Shown here in pieces: positions 7,836-17,305 of a stretch of 64,000 nucleotides of DNA (position 1 is its first letter; each line of letters opens with the position of its first letter). The stretch comes from Nocardioides currus (lineage in GTDB: Bacteria > Actinomycetota > Actinomycetes > Propionibacteriales > Nocardioidaceae). Position numbers and translations under genes: made by a program. The notes under the pieces are model-generated. The model was not told the origin of the DNA, ran no database searches, and worked only from the letters and a program-made list of their open reading frames with translations. The stretch spans positions 620,001 to 684,000 of the forward strand of contig NZ_PYXZ01000001.1 in assembly GCF_003057875.1 (NCBI RefSeq), written 5' to 3'.

Positions 7836-8405
7836 TCAGGACATGACGCCGGTCGTCGCGATCGAGGTCATCTGCTCGACCGTGAGCGTCGGGGAGGCGA
7901 GCCCGGTGAGTCGGCCCTCCCAGCGCGCCGGGGAGTCGACGAACATGCTCACGCTGCCGTTCGCCGGGTCCTGGCCGACCCAGACCTTCGCGGCCGCGCC
8001 GGACTCGAGCTCGACCGGCGCGGCCCAGGCCGGCAGCCGGCCCGGGTCGTAGACGCGCAGGAACTGGTCGTCGATCGACTCGTCGCCCGCGCCGCGCTCG
8101 TAGGTGAAGGTCATGCCCGCGAGCGTGATCTCCTCGGTCACGACCGCACCTCGCGTCGGCGTGGAGAGCGTCGACGGCGCAGCGCTGCTCGCCGACGGAC
8201 GCTCCGGGGGCGTCGGGTCGCCGGGCGACCCGAGGACCACGACGGCGGCGGCCACGGCGCCGACGGCCGGCAGGGCCACGACGCCGGGACGGGCCCAGAG
8301 GGGTCGGGTGCGCACCCGGGGCGCAGCGCGGTCGTAGGCCAGGTCGGCCGTGTCGTCGGTGAACGCGGCTCGCAGCTGTCGGGTCAGGTCGTCATCGGTC
8401 AGCAC
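7836..8405 (-). CDS. Membrane-anchored partner of SigE-type sigma factor, unknown
   Basis: A 189-residue protein. Start is GTG 8403-8405, overlapping the sigma gene's stop by 7 bp; the first residues read MLTDDDLTRQLRAAF. One hydrophobic segment (about 41-58, VVALPAVGAVAAAVVVLG) separates a short cytoplasmic N-terminus from an extracytoplasmic Ser/Thr/Pro linker and a 110-residue domain with no recognised family. The arrangement resembles that of many actinobacterial SigE-family operons, where the downstream membrane protein may act as an anti-sigma or sensor; no zinc-binding anti-sigma motif is visible, so that role is only suggested by position. Confidence 0.7.
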   Translation of the reverse strand: MLTDDDLTRQLRAAFTDDTADLAYDRAAPRVRTRPLWARPGVVALPAVGAVAAAVVVLGSPGDPTPPERPSASSAAPSTLSTPTRGAVVTEEITLAGMTFTYERGAGDESIDDQFLRVYDPGRLPAWAAPVELESGAAAKVWVGQDPANGSVSMFVDSPARWEGRLTGLASPTLTVEQMTSIATTGVMS

Positions 8406-8902
8406 TGGCTCTTCTCCCTCTCGGTGGTGAGCGCGGCCCGGAGCTTGTCCAGGGCGCGCGATGTCTGTGACTTGACCGTCCCGGTGGAGCAACCGAGCGC
8501 CGCTGCGGTCTCGGCGACGCTGAGGTCGTCGAAGTAGCGCAGCACCAGCACCGCCCGTTGGCCGGCCGGCAGCTGCCGGGCGGCCGCGAGGAGCTGCTCG
8601 CGGTCGGCGACCCCGTCGTCGTCGACCGGGATCGCCACGTCGATCTCGAGGGGCGCCTCGCCGAGGCGCCGGCCGCGCAGGCGCCACCGGTCCTTGGCCA
8701 GGTTGACCACGACGCGCCTGGCGTAGGCGTCGGGCTCCCTCCGCGCCGTCGACCACCGTCTGGCCGTCCGCATCAGCGCCGTCTGGACCATGTCCTCCGC
8801 GTGGCCGTGGTCCCCACTGAGGAGGAAGGCCGTGCGGAGCAGCCGGTCCGACGACCTGACCACGAACGCCTCGAAGGCGGCCTGGTCGCGGTCGGCGATC
8901 AC
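8399..8902 (-). CDS. SigE family RNA polymerase sigma factor (ECF)
   Basis: A 167-residue ECF sigma factor. Region 2 includes FEAFVVRSSDRLLRTAFLL and DMVQTALMRTARRW; region 4 carries the helix-turn-helix LSVAETAAALGCSTGTVKSQ. Both domains are complete and the length is normal for ECF proteins of the actinobacterial SigE-like group. The gene is followed directly by its membrane-anchored partner with a 7-bp overlap, so the two are translated together. A close architectural relative lies at 19877-20377 in the same window, again upstream of a membrane protein. Target promoters cannot be read from the sequence. Confidence 0.9.
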   Translation of the reverse strand: MIADRDQAAFEAFVVRSSDRLLRTAFLLSGDHGHAEDMVQTALMRTARRWSTARREPDAYARRVVVNLAKDRWRLRGRRLGEAPLEIDVAIPVDDDGVADREQLLAAARQLPAGQRAVLVLRYFDDLSVAETAAALGCSTGTVKSQTSRALDKLRAALTTEREKSQC

Positions 8903-8967
8903 TGTCGTCCTCGTCTCGTCACACCCACCACAACTCCGGCGGGCACGCGCGGGTTGTCAGGAGAGCG

Positions 8968-9783
8968 TCAGGATCCTTCGGCGAGCTGGCGCGAGCGGTC
9001 GCGCGCGGCCTCCATGGCCGCCAGGAAAGCGGCACGGACCTTGTGGCTCTCGAGCTCGCGCAGGGCCGAGGCGGTGGTGCCGCCCGGCGAGGTGACCTGC
9101 TCGCGGAGCACGACCGGGTGGGTGCCGGTCTCACGGAGCATCGTGGCCGAGCCGTAGAGCGTCTGGATGACCAGCTCGGTGGCGGTGGCGCGCGGCAGGC
9201 CGAGGTGGACGCCGGCCTCGATCATCGACTCGACGACGAAGAAGATGTAGGCCGGACCCGAGCCGCTGATCGCGGTCACGGCGTCCTGCTGCTTCTCGGG
9301 CACGCGCACGACTCGGCCGGTCGAGGACAGCAGCGACTCCGCCTCGGCGAGGTGCACGTCGTCGCAGTGGGAGCCGGGCGAGATGGCAGCCATCCCCTCG
9401 TCGACGAGCGCCGGGGTGTTGGGCATGACCCGGACGACGGCGACGCCCTCGGGCACGCGCGACTCGATGAACGCGGTGGTGATGCCGGCGGCGAGGCTGA
9501 CGACGAGCTGGCCGGGTCGCAGCACGTGCGCGATCTCGTCGAGCACGGCGGCCATGTCCTGGGGCTTGACCACCAGCGCGACGGTGTCGGCCTTGGTGGC
9601 CGCCTCGACGTTGGAGACCGCAGCGACGCCGTACCTCTCCTCGAGCTCGCGAGCGCGCTCGGGTCGCTTCTCGCCGACCAGCAGCCGGTCGACGCGACGG
9701 CCGGCGCGGACGAGGCCGGAGAGCAGGGTCTCCCCCATCACGCCGGCACCGATGATGGCGGTCTGACCTCCGCTGGACGACAT
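8968..9783 (-). CDS. proC: Pyrroline-5-carboxylate reductase
   Basis: A 271-residue enzyme that reduces pyrroline-5-carboxylate to proline with NAD(P)H, the last step of proline synthesis. The N-terminal Rossmann motif is IIGAGVMGETLL; the C-terminal half holds the conserved block TAISGSGPAYIFFVVESM and SPGGTTASALRELE. Length is usual. It begins 6 bp after the proline dehydrogenase stop, so proline-making and proline-degrading enzymes are encoded together. The two enzymes act on the same intermediate in opposite directions, which could allow redox cycling; this is inference from linkage. Confidence 0.95.
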   Translation of the reverse strand: MSSSGGQTAIIGAGVMGETLLSGLVRAGRRVDRLLVGEKRPERARELEERYGVAAVSNVEAATKADTVALVVKPQDMAAVLDEIAHVLRPGQLVVSLAAGITTAFIESRVPEGVAVVRVMPNTPALVDEGMAAISPGSHCDDVHLAEAESLLSSTGRVVRVPEKQQDAVTAISGSGPAYIFFVVESMIEAGVHLGLPRATATELVIQTLYGSATMLRETGTHPVVLREQVTSPGGTTASALRELESHKVRAAFLAAMEAARDRSRQLAEGS

Positions 9784-9789
9784 GGCTGC

Positions 9790-10725
9790 CTACTTCTTGG
9801 AGACGAGTGAGCGCACGAAGAATGACAGGTTCTGCGGGCGTTCGGCGAGACGTCTCATGAGGTAGCCGTACCACTCCTGTCCGTAGGGGATGTAGACCCG
9901 CACGGTCTCGCCGGCCGCCGCCAGGCGCTTCTGCTCCTCGGGGCGGATGCCGTAGAGCATCTGGAACTCGTAGGTGCCGGCGCGGCGGCCGTAGCGGCTG
10001 GCCAGCGACGCCGCGATCTGGATCATCCGGGGGTCGTGGCTGGCGACCATCGGGTAGCCCTGGCCGCCCAGCAGCACCTTGAGGCAGCGGACGTAGGACT
10101 TGTCGATGTCGAGCTTGTCCTGGAAGGCGACGGACTCGGGCTCGTGGTAGGCGCCCTTGCACAGCCGCACGCGCGAGCCCTCGTAGGCGAGCGTGCGGGC
10201 GTCGGCCTCGGTGCGGTGGAGCATGGCCTGGAGGACGGCGCCGGTCTCGGGGAAGTCCTTGCGGAGCTCGCGCAGGATCGACAGCGTCGAGTCGGTGGTG
10301 GTGTGGTCCTCCATGTCGAGGGTGACCGTGGTGCCGGCGTTGCGCGCGGCCCGGCAGATGTCGCGCGCGTTCTCCAGCGCGATCTTCTCGCCGTTGTCGG
10401 GGAGGGCCTGCCCGACGGCCGACAGCTTGACGCTGACCTCGGCCCGGCCGGCCAGCCCGCGCCGCGCGAGCTCGGCGAGCACCTCCTTGTAGGCCGCCAC
10501 CGTGGCGTCCGCCTGCGCGGCGTCGAGGGTGTCCTCACCGAGGAAGTCGAGGGTGACGTGGAGACCGTCGTCGACCAGCCCCGCGGTCGCCGTGACCGCA
10601 GACTCGGTGGTCTCCCCGGGGACGTAGCTGGTCACGATCCCGGACGAGACGGGCATGGTGCTGACGAGCTTCTTGACGGCCTCGCTCTTGGCGAGCAGGA
10701 GGATCGGTTGGCGCAGCAAGGACAT
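9790..10725 (-). CDS. Proline dehydrogenase
   Basis: A 311-residue monofunctional FAD-dependent proline dehydrogenase with a TIM-barrel fold, oxidising proline to pyrroline-5-carboxylate at the membrane. Visible motifs include VTLDMEDHTTTDSTL, LCKGAYHEP and the C-terminal substrate block YIPYGQEWYGYLMRRLAERP, which carries the two arginines that bind the carboxylate. No P5C dehydrogenase domain is fused. The start ATG lies 6 nt after TAGCCT (10732-10737, minus strand), whose TAG is also the permease stop, so the gene probably has its own leaderless promoter in addition to read-through from the ABC genes. Confidence 0.93.
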   Translation of the reverse strand: MSLLRQPILLLAKSEAVKKLVSTMPVSSGIVTSYVPGETTESAVTATAGLVDDGLHVTLDFLGEDTLDAAQADATVAAYKEVLAELARRGLAGRAEVSVKLSAVGQALPDNGEKIALENARDICRAARNAGTTVTLDMEDHTTTDSTLSILRELRKDFPETGAVLQAMLHRTEADARTLAYEGSRVRLCKGAYHEPESVAFQDKLDIDKSYVRCLKVLLGGQGYPMVASHDPRMIQIAASLASRYGRRAGTYEFQMLYGIRPEEQKRLAAAGETVRVYIPYGQEWYGYLMRRLAERPQNLSFFVRSLVSKK

Positions 10726-10734
10726 GCCGACAGG

Positions 10735-11472
10735 CTACGCCGTACGTCGCCGCAGGGTCGCGGCTCCCAGCGCCAGCCCGGCGACGGCGAACCCGAGCAC
10801 CACGGACACGTCACCCCACACCGCCGACTGGTCGGCGGCGCCCACGAGCTCCTGCATCGCGTCGACGGCGTAGGACAGCGGGAGCGCGTTGCTGATGACC
10901 TCGAGCACCGGCGGGAGGGCGTCGCGCGCGACGAACAGGCCGCAGAGCAGGATCTGCGGGACGACGACCAGCGGCATGAACTGGACGGCCTGGAACTCGG
11001 TCGCGGCGAAGGCGCTGACGAAGAGCCCGAGCGCGGTGCCGAGGACGGCGTCGACCACGGCCACGACCCCGAGCAGCCAGACGGGTCCGTTGACGTCGAG
11101 GCCGAGCAGGCCGACGCTGACCGCCACGGCGAGCGCCGACTGGAGGGCGGCGATGATCCCGAACGCCACGGCGTAGCCGAGCAGGAAGTCGAGCCTGCCG
11201 AGCGGCATCGCGAGCAGCCGCTCGAGGGTGCCGCTGCTGCGCTCGCGCAGGGTAGTGACGCTGGTGACGAGGAACATCACGATGAACGGGAAGATCGCCA
11301 GCAGCCCCGGCCCCAGGCGGTCGAAGGCGTTCCCCGGCAGGTCCGCGAACATCCACCACAGCAGGGTGATGAGCGCGCAGGGCAGCACCAGCAGCATGAC
11401 GAGGGTACGGCGGTCGCGGCGGACCTGGGTCAGCACCCGGCCGGCGACGGCGAGGGTCCTCGTGGGGCTCAT
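10735..11472 (-). CDS. ABC-2 type transporter permease
   Basis: A 245-residue membrane subunit with six hydrophobic segments, including LVMLLVLPCALITLLWWMF near residue 25 and FIVMFLVTSVTTLRERSSG near 70. The TLRERSSGTLERLLAMP block is characteristic of ABC-2 exporter permeases (drug or lipid exporters such as the DrrB group). It pairs with the ATPase encoded upstream at 11537. Its ATG (11470-11472) overlaps the TGA of a 23-codon mini-ORF, so translation is presumably coupled through that element rather than directly to the ATPase. The exported substrate is unknown. Confidence 0.88.
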   Translation of the reverse strand: MSPTRTLAVAGRVLTQVRRDRRTLVMLLVLPCALITLLWWMFADLPGNAFDRLGPGLLAIFPFIVMFLVTSVTTLRERSSGTLERLLAMPLGRLDFLLGYAVAFGIIAALQSALAVAVSVGLLGLDVNGPVWLLGVVAVVDAVLGTALGLFVSAFAATEFQAVQFMPLVVVPQILLCGLFVARDALPPVLEVISNALPLSYAVDAMQELVGAADQSAVWGDVSVVLGFAVAGLALGAATLRRRTA

Positions 11473-11536
11473 GCGGGGCCCCCGCGGCGTTGTTCGGGGC
11501 AGCGCAGCCGAGGAGAAGAAGGTCGTCGGGTGGATC

Positions 11537-11540
<4 letters not shown>
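11469..11540 (-). repeat. MIRU-like element B1 with 23-residue mini-ORF
   Basis: A 68-bp element bounded at both ends by GCATGAG. Read on the minus strand, the ATPase stop TGA overlaps the ATG of a mini-ORF (start 11538-11540) that encodes MRSTRRPSSPRLRCPEQRR plus four residues, and its own TGA (11469-11471) overlaps the permease ATG. The last part, GCGGGGGCCCCGC, is a hairpin directly before the permease start. A copy with 65 of 75 matching bases and no gaps lies at 55863-55934. Confidence 0.8.
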
Positions 11541-12253
<713 letters not shown>

Positions 12254-12295
12254 GCGTTGAATTGTGCGCCTGGGACACGGCGCGGGTCAAGGAGG

Positions 12296-12359
12296 GATGT
12301 CCATGGGAGGTCGCGGACCGGAATAGGGGGGATCCCAGCCGCTCGCTCCCATGGACATC
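12296..12359. repeat. 14-bp perfect inverted repeat with 36-bp loop
   Basis: GATGTCCATGGGAG (12296-12309) and CTCCCATGGACATC (12346-12359) are exact reverse complements. They lie in the 139-bp spacer between the peroxidase stop and the ABC ATPase start, both on the minus strand. It could be an operator for the ABC genes or part of the peroxidase 3' end; no protein partner is evident. Confidence 0.6.
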
Positions 12360-12369
12360 ACCTCTCCTC

Positions 12370-12398
12370 GACTGACGACCGGGGGGAGGTCGTCAGTC
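12370..12398 (-). terminator. Hairpin overlapping the peroxidase stop codon
   Basis: GACTGACGACC (12370-12380) and GGTCGTCAGTC (12388-12398) form an 11-bp stem with a 7-nt loop. The peroxidase TGA is inside the stem. No U-tract follows, as is usual for actinobacterial terminators. Confidence 0.6.
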
Positions 12399-14009
12399 TC
12401 CAAGCGGAGCCAGGAGGTTCTCCTTTCCCTCGAAGGAGAACAGCAACAGGTCGGCCATCCGGAAGCGGCCGGCGACGGCGCCCAGGTCGGGGCGGAACTC
12501 CGGGCTCCTCACAATGGAGTGGACGCTCGCCTCGATCGCCCGGTGGAACGTCTCGACCACGATCCGCGCGCCGACGCCGGTGAGCCGGCCACCGTTGAGC
12601 TCGGCCTCGCGCAGGCAGTAGAACCACAGCGGGGTGTCGGCCAGGAACGCGTCCAGCTGGGCGGTGGTGAGGCCCGACAGGTCGGCCCCGCCGGACCCGT
12701 CGCGCAGCTGCGCCTTCGTCAGCGTCGTCACCGGCACGCCCTTGCTGCGCAGCAGCGCGGCCATCTGCTGACCGCTGGCCAGCCGGACCATGCCGGCTCG
12801 GACCAGGTTGCGGAAGGCGAGGTTGGCGCGGATGGTGAACGCGTCGCCCTGCACCCCGCCGAAGGAGCCGATCGGGAGCACCGACAGCGGGTCCACCAGC
12901 CGGGTGTCGAGGCGGCGGGCGACGTTGAACTCACCACGCGGCGGCTTGAGGTCGGGGCGGCCGATCTGCGCGAAGCGGTAGAGCCGTCGCCAGTCCGCGA
13001 TCCAGTTGCTCGGCAGGGTCGGGTCGCCGCCGAGGTCGCCGCTGGTGCCGGAGAACGTGAAGAGCAGCTCGAGTGCGCCGGCACCGCTCGGGAAGACCGC
13101 GTTCCATGCGTAGGACTCGCGCACCATCGAGTGCCCGAGCCGGAAGGCGCCGATCGAGAACTCGACCGGCATCCGCGGCATCGAGAAGGGGTCGGCGCCC
13201 GGCTCCACGACCTTGCGGCCCGCGGTGAAGACGTCGGTCACCACTGACCCCTCGCAGACCCTCGGCAGGTAGTCGGTCTTGAGCATCCACTGGTAGTGGA
13301 GGACCACGCGCCGACGCGCCCGCTCGAACTTCTCGGCCGCCGGCACACCGGCCCCGAGGGTGGCGACCACACGGTTGTGGAAGCGGATCATCGCGGCGTG
13401 GTGCTGGGCCACCGCGAGGTTCTCGTCGTTGCGGAGGTCGGGGATCTTCGCCGTGCGCTTCGCGGCGGCGTTGCCCGTGCCGACGCGGGGCACGTCGAAG
13501 CCGACGCGGGCGATGTCGCTGCCGATCTTCGTGGTCTTGCCGACCTTGAGCCGCGCCTTGTCCGCCTCGTAGAACTCGCTCGAGACGGGATCGAGCGGGC
13601 CCGCGCCGTACAGGCTGTCGAGGTCGAGCGTCGGCGAGCGGCCCTGCGCGAGGTCGGCCGGCGAGACTTGATCGCCGAACGCGACGAGGGTCTTGTCGAA
13701 GGTGAGGTCGTGGTCGACGAACTGCCCGAGGTAGGTGAAGCCGGCCGGGATGTTGTCGTCGCGGTTGGCGCCGCGCGTCATCGCCTCGGCGACCCCGCGC
13801 AGGAGCGGGTCGGGGAGCTTCTTGCCCTTGGGGCCGATCCGGGAGAACCGGAAGGTGGGCGCGGCCCGGAGCGCGACCCCGCTGCGGGCCGTGACGCCGG
13901 CCCGGGGCGTCAGGCCGTCGCCCGCGTCGGCCGGCTGGCCGACGACCCCCTCGCCCTCGATGAAGAACGACTCGCGGCCGTGCCGCGTCGGTCGATCCTG
14001 CGGCCCCAT
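12393..14009 (-). CDS. Animal-type heme peroxidase family protein
   Basis: A 538-residue protein of the peroxidase-cyclooxygenase superfamily. The distal histidine block is FTYLGQFVDHDLTFD near residue 112, the Ca-binding/helix region NDENLAVAQHHAAMIRFHNR near 208, and the proximal region with FRLGHSMVRESY near 300. Members oxidise halides or organic substrates with peroxide. ATG 14007-14009 is used, with GGGAGGT upstream; the earlier ATG adds residues that do not look like this family. No signal peptide is visible, so the protein appears cytoplasmic or exported by an unrecognised route. It stands alone, with a TetR gene upstream on the same strand. Substrate unknown. Confidence 0.87.
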   Translation of the reverse strand: MGPQDRPTRHGRESFFIEGEGVVGQPADAGDGLTPRAGVTARSGVALRAAPTFRFSRIGPKGKKLPDPLLRGVAEAMTRGANRDDNIPAGFTYLGQFVDHDLTFDKTLVAFGDQVSPADLAQGRSPTLDLDSLYGAGPLDPVSSEFYEADKARLKVGKTTKIGSDIARVGFDVPRVGTGNAAAKRTAKIPDLRNDENLAVAQHHAAMIRFHNRVVATLGAGVPAAEKFERARRRVVLHYQWMLKTDYLPRVCEGSVVTDVFTAGRKVVEPGADPFSMPRMPVEFSIGAFRLGHSMVRESYAWNAVFPSGAGALELLFTFSGTSGDLGGDPTLPSNWIADWRRLYRFAQIGRPDLKPPRGEFNVARRLDTRLVDPLSVLPIGSFGGVQGDAFTIRANLAFRNLVRAGMVRLASGQQMAALLRSKGVPVTTLTKAQLRDGSGGADLSGLTTAQLDAFLADTPLWFYCLREAELNGGRLTGVGARIVVETFHRAIEASVHSIVRSPEFRPDLGAVAGRFRMADLLLFSFEGKENLLAPLGD

Positions 14010-14115
14010 GTGGCTACCTCCCGAGTGGAACGGACACCTCGAACTGTCCTCTCGCGCGGGGGGCCGCCGCATCATCCGATTCGTGGATGTTCGTGCACGG
14101 AAACCGGACGAGGGG

Positions 14116-14706
14116 TCAGGGCAGCTCGCCGGTGAGGTAGCGCTGGAGCGTCGGGGCGTACGTCGCGACCACGTCCTCGCTCGACAGCGACGCGAGCGGC
14201 TCGACGCGCAGGACGTAGCGCATCAGGATCAGCCCCATCACCTGGCTGGCGACCAGCGTCATCCGGTGCTCGGAGCGGTCGAGTCCGAGTCGCGCCCCGA
14301 TCGGCTGGATGACCACCGGCAAGAACCCCTCGGACATCAGCCGGTCGTTGCCGGGCTCGACCATGCTGCGGGCGACGGTGAGCAGCGCCGGCCGGATCTC
14401 GGGGTCGTCCCACACGCCGAGGAACGCGGTGAGGAACCGGGCGGCGACCTCGTCGAGCGGCCCCTCGGTCACGTGCGCGACGACCGCACGTGGGTCGACG
14501 GGCAGCTGCATCGCGGCGAGGAACAGGTCGTCCTTGCTGCCGAAGTAGTGGTGCACCAGCGCCGGGTCGACGCCGGCCCGCGACGCGACGGCGCGGATCG
14601 TCGTACCCCGGAAGCCGTGCTCGGCGAAGGACGCGCGGGCCGCGTCCAGCACGGAGGCGCGGGTGTCGGGCGCGCCGGGTCGGCGCCCGCGGGCGGTGCC
14701 TGCCAT
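14116..14706 (-). CDS. TetR/AcrR family transcriptional regulator
   Basis: A 196-residue regulator with the helix-turn-helix IRAVASRAGVDPALVHHYFGSKDDLFLAA at about residues 38-66, preceded by TRASVLDAARASFAEHGFRG. The C-terminal region matches the TetR_C_33-like ligand domain found in many actinobacterial regulators (FLTAFLGVWDDPEIRPALL). It begins 10 bp after the sugar isomerase stop and is likely the last gene of a ppx-isomerase-tetR operon. The peroxidase gene begins 107 bp beyond its stop and may be one of its targets, but no clear palindrome was seen there. Confidence 0.88.
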   Translation of the reverse strand: MAGTARGRRPGAPDTRASVLDAARASFAEHGFRGTTIRAVASRAGVDPALVHHYFGSKDDLFLAAMQLPVDPRAVVAHVTEGPLDEVAARFLTAFLGVWDDPEIRPALLTVARSMVEPGNDRLMSEGFLPVVIQPIGARLGLDRSEHRMTLVASQVMGLILMRYVLRVEPLASLSSEDVVATYAPTLQRYLTGELP

Positions 14707-14716
14707 CAGCCGGACC

Positions 14717-15505
14717 TCAGCTCGCGCGTACGGCGAAGTGCTGGCGCGCGAAGGCGAGCGACTCGGCCAGGTCGGCGATCCGCTCCTGGCGGTCGGAGCA
14801 CTTGCGGGTGTTGATCTCGAGCACGATGTGGCCCCCGAAGCCCTGCTCGGCGATGTGGGCGAGGAACGCGGCCGCGCCCATCGCACCGCGACCGGGGACG
14901 AGGTGCTCGTCCTTCGCGGAGCCGCTGCCGTCGGTGAGGTGGACGTGACGCAGCCGGTCACCGAGACGGTCGGCCATCGCGACCACGTCCGCCTGCGCGA
15001 TCGCAGCGTGCGACAGGTCGATGGTGGTGTTGGCGTAGTCGTGGTCGGCGGGGTCCCAGCTCGGGAGGTACATCTCCATGCCGCGGCGCGAGGAGGCGCG
15101 CCACGGGTACATGTTCTCGACGGCGAACGCGATCCCGGTCGACGACTCGAGCGCGGCGATGCCCTCGACGAAGCCGGCCGCATAGTCCTTCTGCCAGCGG
15201 AACGGCGGGTGGACCACGACCACGTCGGCGCCGACCTCGGACGCGAGCTCGGCCGAGCGCTCGAGCTTGCCCCACGGTTCGGTGCCCCAGACCCGCTGCG
15301 TCCAGAGCAGGCACGGTGAGTGGATCGCGCAGACCGGCATCTCGTGGTGCTCGATCAGCTGCTTGATGGCGGAGGTCTGCTGCGACAGCGCGTCGATGCC
15401 GACCATCACCTCGACGGCGTCGTAGCCCACCTGGGCGGCGTAGCCGAACGCGTGGGCGGTCGACTCCGGGTAGGTCGACGCGGTCGAGAGGGCGATCAGG
15501 GTCAC
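14717..15505 (-). CDS. Sugar phosphate isomerase/epimerase family protein
   Basis: A 262-residue xylose-isomerase-like TIM-barrel protein. Metal-ligand-type residues are visible in [29 protein letters not shown] and [10 protein letters not shown], spaced as in the family. The protein likely isomerises or epimerises a sugar or sugar phosphate, or acts as an endonuclease IV-fold relative; the substrate is not evident. Its ATG overlaps the ppx stop (ATGA), so the two proteins are made together. The pairing of this family with Ppx/GppA is recurrent in actinobacteria. Confidence 0.87.
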   Translation of the reverse strand: MTLIALSTASTYPESTAHAFGYAAQVGYDAVEVMVGIDALSQQTSAIKQLIEHHEMPVCAIHSPCLLWTQRVWGTEPWGKLERSAELASEVGADVVVVHPPFRWQKDYAAGFVEGIAALESSTGIAFAVENMYPWRASSRRGMEMYLPSWDPADHDYANTTIDLSHAAIAQADVVAMADRLGDRLRHVHLTDGSGSAKDEHLVPGRGAMGAAAFLAHIAEQGFGGHIVLEINTRKCSDRQERIADLAESLAFARQHFAVRAS

Positions 15506-16443
15506 GGGAGGCTCAGCACCGAGATCTGGTCGAGGCGCTCGAGGATGACGCCCTCACGCAACGCCCACGGGCAGATCTCCAGGGCCGGCAGGTCGAAGAT
15601 GTCCATGCACGCCTCCGCGACGAGGGCGCCCGGCACGATCTGGTGGGTGCGGCTGGGCGAGACGCCGGGCAGTGAGGCGAGGTCGTCGGGACCGAGCGCG
15701 ATCAGCTTCGGGATCCAGCCCGCGAGGGTCTCGCGCTCGAGCGTCCGCGGGACCAGTGCGCCGTCGCCGCTCGGGGCGGCGCCGCAGATGCGGGCCAGCG
15801 AGCGGAAGGTCTTGGAGGTCGCGGCCGCCCGGTCGGGCACGCCGGGGCGCAGCAGGTGTCCGGCGTCCGAGGCGATGTCGGCGCGGATCTGGCGGCGGAG
15901 CTGGCGCACGGCCTCGTCGTCGGGCTTGTCGCCGCCGAACCACGCCCGCGCGAGCCGGGCCGCGCCGAGCGGCAGCGACCAGGCCACGTCCGGGGCCTCG
16001 TCCGAGCCGCCCGCGATCTCCAGCGAGCCGCCGCCGATGTCGAAGACCGCCAGCCGGCCGGCGGACCAGCCGAACCAGCGGCGTACGGCGAGGAAGGTCA
16101 GCCGGGCCTCGTCCTCCCCCGACAGCACGGCCAGGTCGACGCCCGCGACCCGCTTGACGTGCTCGAGGACGTCGTCGGAGTTGACGGAGTCGCGCACCGC
16201 GGACGTCGCGAAGCCGAGCATGTCGGCGCAGCCCATGTCCTCGGCGACCTGCACGGCCGACGCGCAGAACTGGGTGAGCGCGTCGATGCCGGCCTGGGTG
16301 ACCGCGCCGTGCTCGTCGAGGTGCTCGGCCAGGCGCAGCGGCTGCTTGTGGGAGAAGGCCGGGAGCGGGGCCGCGCCACCGTGCGCATCGACCACGAGGA
16401 GGTGGCCGGTGTTGGAGCCGATGTCGAGGACGCCCAGGCGCAT
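15502..16443 (-). CDS. Ppx/GppA family phosphatase (exopolyphosphatase-like)
   Basis: A 313-residue protein of the actin-like ASKHA fold. Phosphate-binding loops appear as [18 protein letters not shown] near the start and [15 protein letters not shown] near 140. Family members hydrolyse terminal phosphate from polyphosphate or pppGpp. The protein is the short two-domain type without the C-terminal HD-like extension, as in the mycobacterial paralogues. ATG 16443 is preceded by TAGATT (16451-16456, minus strand) with a 7-nt gap, suggesting a leaderless start, divergent from the gene at 16478. Confidence 0.9.
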   Translation of the reverse strand: MRLGVLDIGSNTGHLLVVDAHGGAAPLPAFSHKQPLRLAEHLDEHGAVTQAGIDALTQFCASAVQVAEDMGCADMLGFATSAVRDSVNSDDVLEHVKRVAGVDLAVLSGEDEARLTFLAVRRWFGWSAGRLAVFDIGGGSLEIAGGSDEAPDVAWSLPLGAARLARAWFGGDKPDDEAVRQLRRQIRADIASDAGHLLRPGVPDRAAATSKTFRSLARICGAAPSGDGALVPRTLERETLAGWIPKLIALGPDDLASLPGVSPSRTHQIVPGALVAEACMDIFDLPALEICPWALREGVILERLDQISVLSLP

Positions 16444-16450
16444 GTGTCCG

Positions 16451-16471
16451 AATCTACTAGGGACCTAGGAT
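16451..16471. promoter_or_regulatory. Divergent leaderless promoter pair (ppx / 16478 gene)
   Basis: TAGATT on the minus strand (16456 to 16451) ends 7 nt before the ppx ATG; TAGGAT on the plus strand (16466-16471) ends 6 nt before GTG 16478. The whole intergenic region is 34 bp. Confidence 0.55.
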
Positions 16472-16477
16472 CGTGCG

Positions 16478-17239
16478 GTGCCTGAAGTGGATCTCGTCTT
16501 CCCCCGTGCCTTCGTCGAGTTCGCCGACCCGGGCGACGTGAGCCAGGTCTTCCGCTGCGACCTGACGTGGCTGACCTCGAGCTACATGTGCATCTTCGGC
16601 CAGGGTTGCCAGGGCATCTACGCCGACGCCCCCGACACCGGGTGCTGCACGCTGGGGGCCCACTTCGCCGACAAGGACGACGAGTCGCGCGTCGCGGCGT
16701 ACGTCGCGGAGCTGACGCCCGAGCAGTGGCAGTTCCACCCCGGCCGCGCACCGAGGAAGGGCGACTGGGTCGAGAAGGACGACGACGGCGAGCGCAAGAC
16801 CCGCACCCGCGAGCACCAGGGCCAGAGCGCCTGCATCTTCCACAACCGCGCGGACTTCAGCACCGGCGCGGGGTGCGCGCTGCACGGGCTCGCGCTCGAG
16901 CAGGGCCGCAACCCGCTGGAGACCAAGCCCGACGTCTGCTGGCAGCTGCCGATCCGGCGCACGTTCCGCGAGGTCGAGCGGCAGGACGGCACGTCCTACA
17001 CCGAGGTGGCGATCGGCGAGTACGACCGCCGTGGCTGGGGTCCGGGCGGTCACGACCTCGACTGGTACTGCTCGGGCAACACCGAGGCGCACGTCGCGCT
17101 CGAGCCGGTGTTCGTCACCCACGAGGCCGAGCTGACCGAGCTGATGGGGCCGGCGGGCTACGCCGAGCTCGTCACCCACTGCGAGGCGCACGTGCGCTCG
17201 CGCTCGGCGCTGGCCCTGCACCCGGCCGATCCCCGCTGA
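16478..17239 (+). CDS. Cysteine-rich protein, YkgJ/DUF3109-like, unknown function
   Basis: A 253-residue soluble protein. Two Cys clusters stand out: [20 protein letters not shown] with a further Cys directly after (residues about 32-53), and [20 protein letters not shown] (about 123-142) followed by DVCWQLPIR near 160. The pattern of CxxxxxC...CC, then C...GCALH...KPDxCxxxPI, resembles the YkgJ and DUF3109 families, thought to bind zinc or an Fe-S cluster; the assignment is by eye. The start GTG 16478 follows a TAGGAT box by 6 nt. No operon partner is evident; a VOC protein gene follows 66 bp later. Confidence 0.72.
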   Translation: MPEVDLVFPRAFVEFADPGDVSQVFRCDLTWLTSSYMCIFGQGCQGIYADAPDTGCCTLGAHFADKDDESRVAAYVAELTPEQWQFHPGRAPRKGDWVEKDDDGERKTRTREHQGQSACIFHNRADFSTGAGCALHGLALEQGRNPLETKPDVCWQLPIRRTFREVERQDGTSYTEVAIGEYDRRGWGPGGHDLDWYCSGNTEAHVALEPVFVTHEAELTELMGPAGYAELVTHCEAHVRSRSALALHPADPR

Positions 17240-17305
17240 AGTCTCGACGTCAAGAGAACCCGACCCCGTGTGCGAGCCAGGGGATACCCGAGTGAGAATG
17301 CCTGC

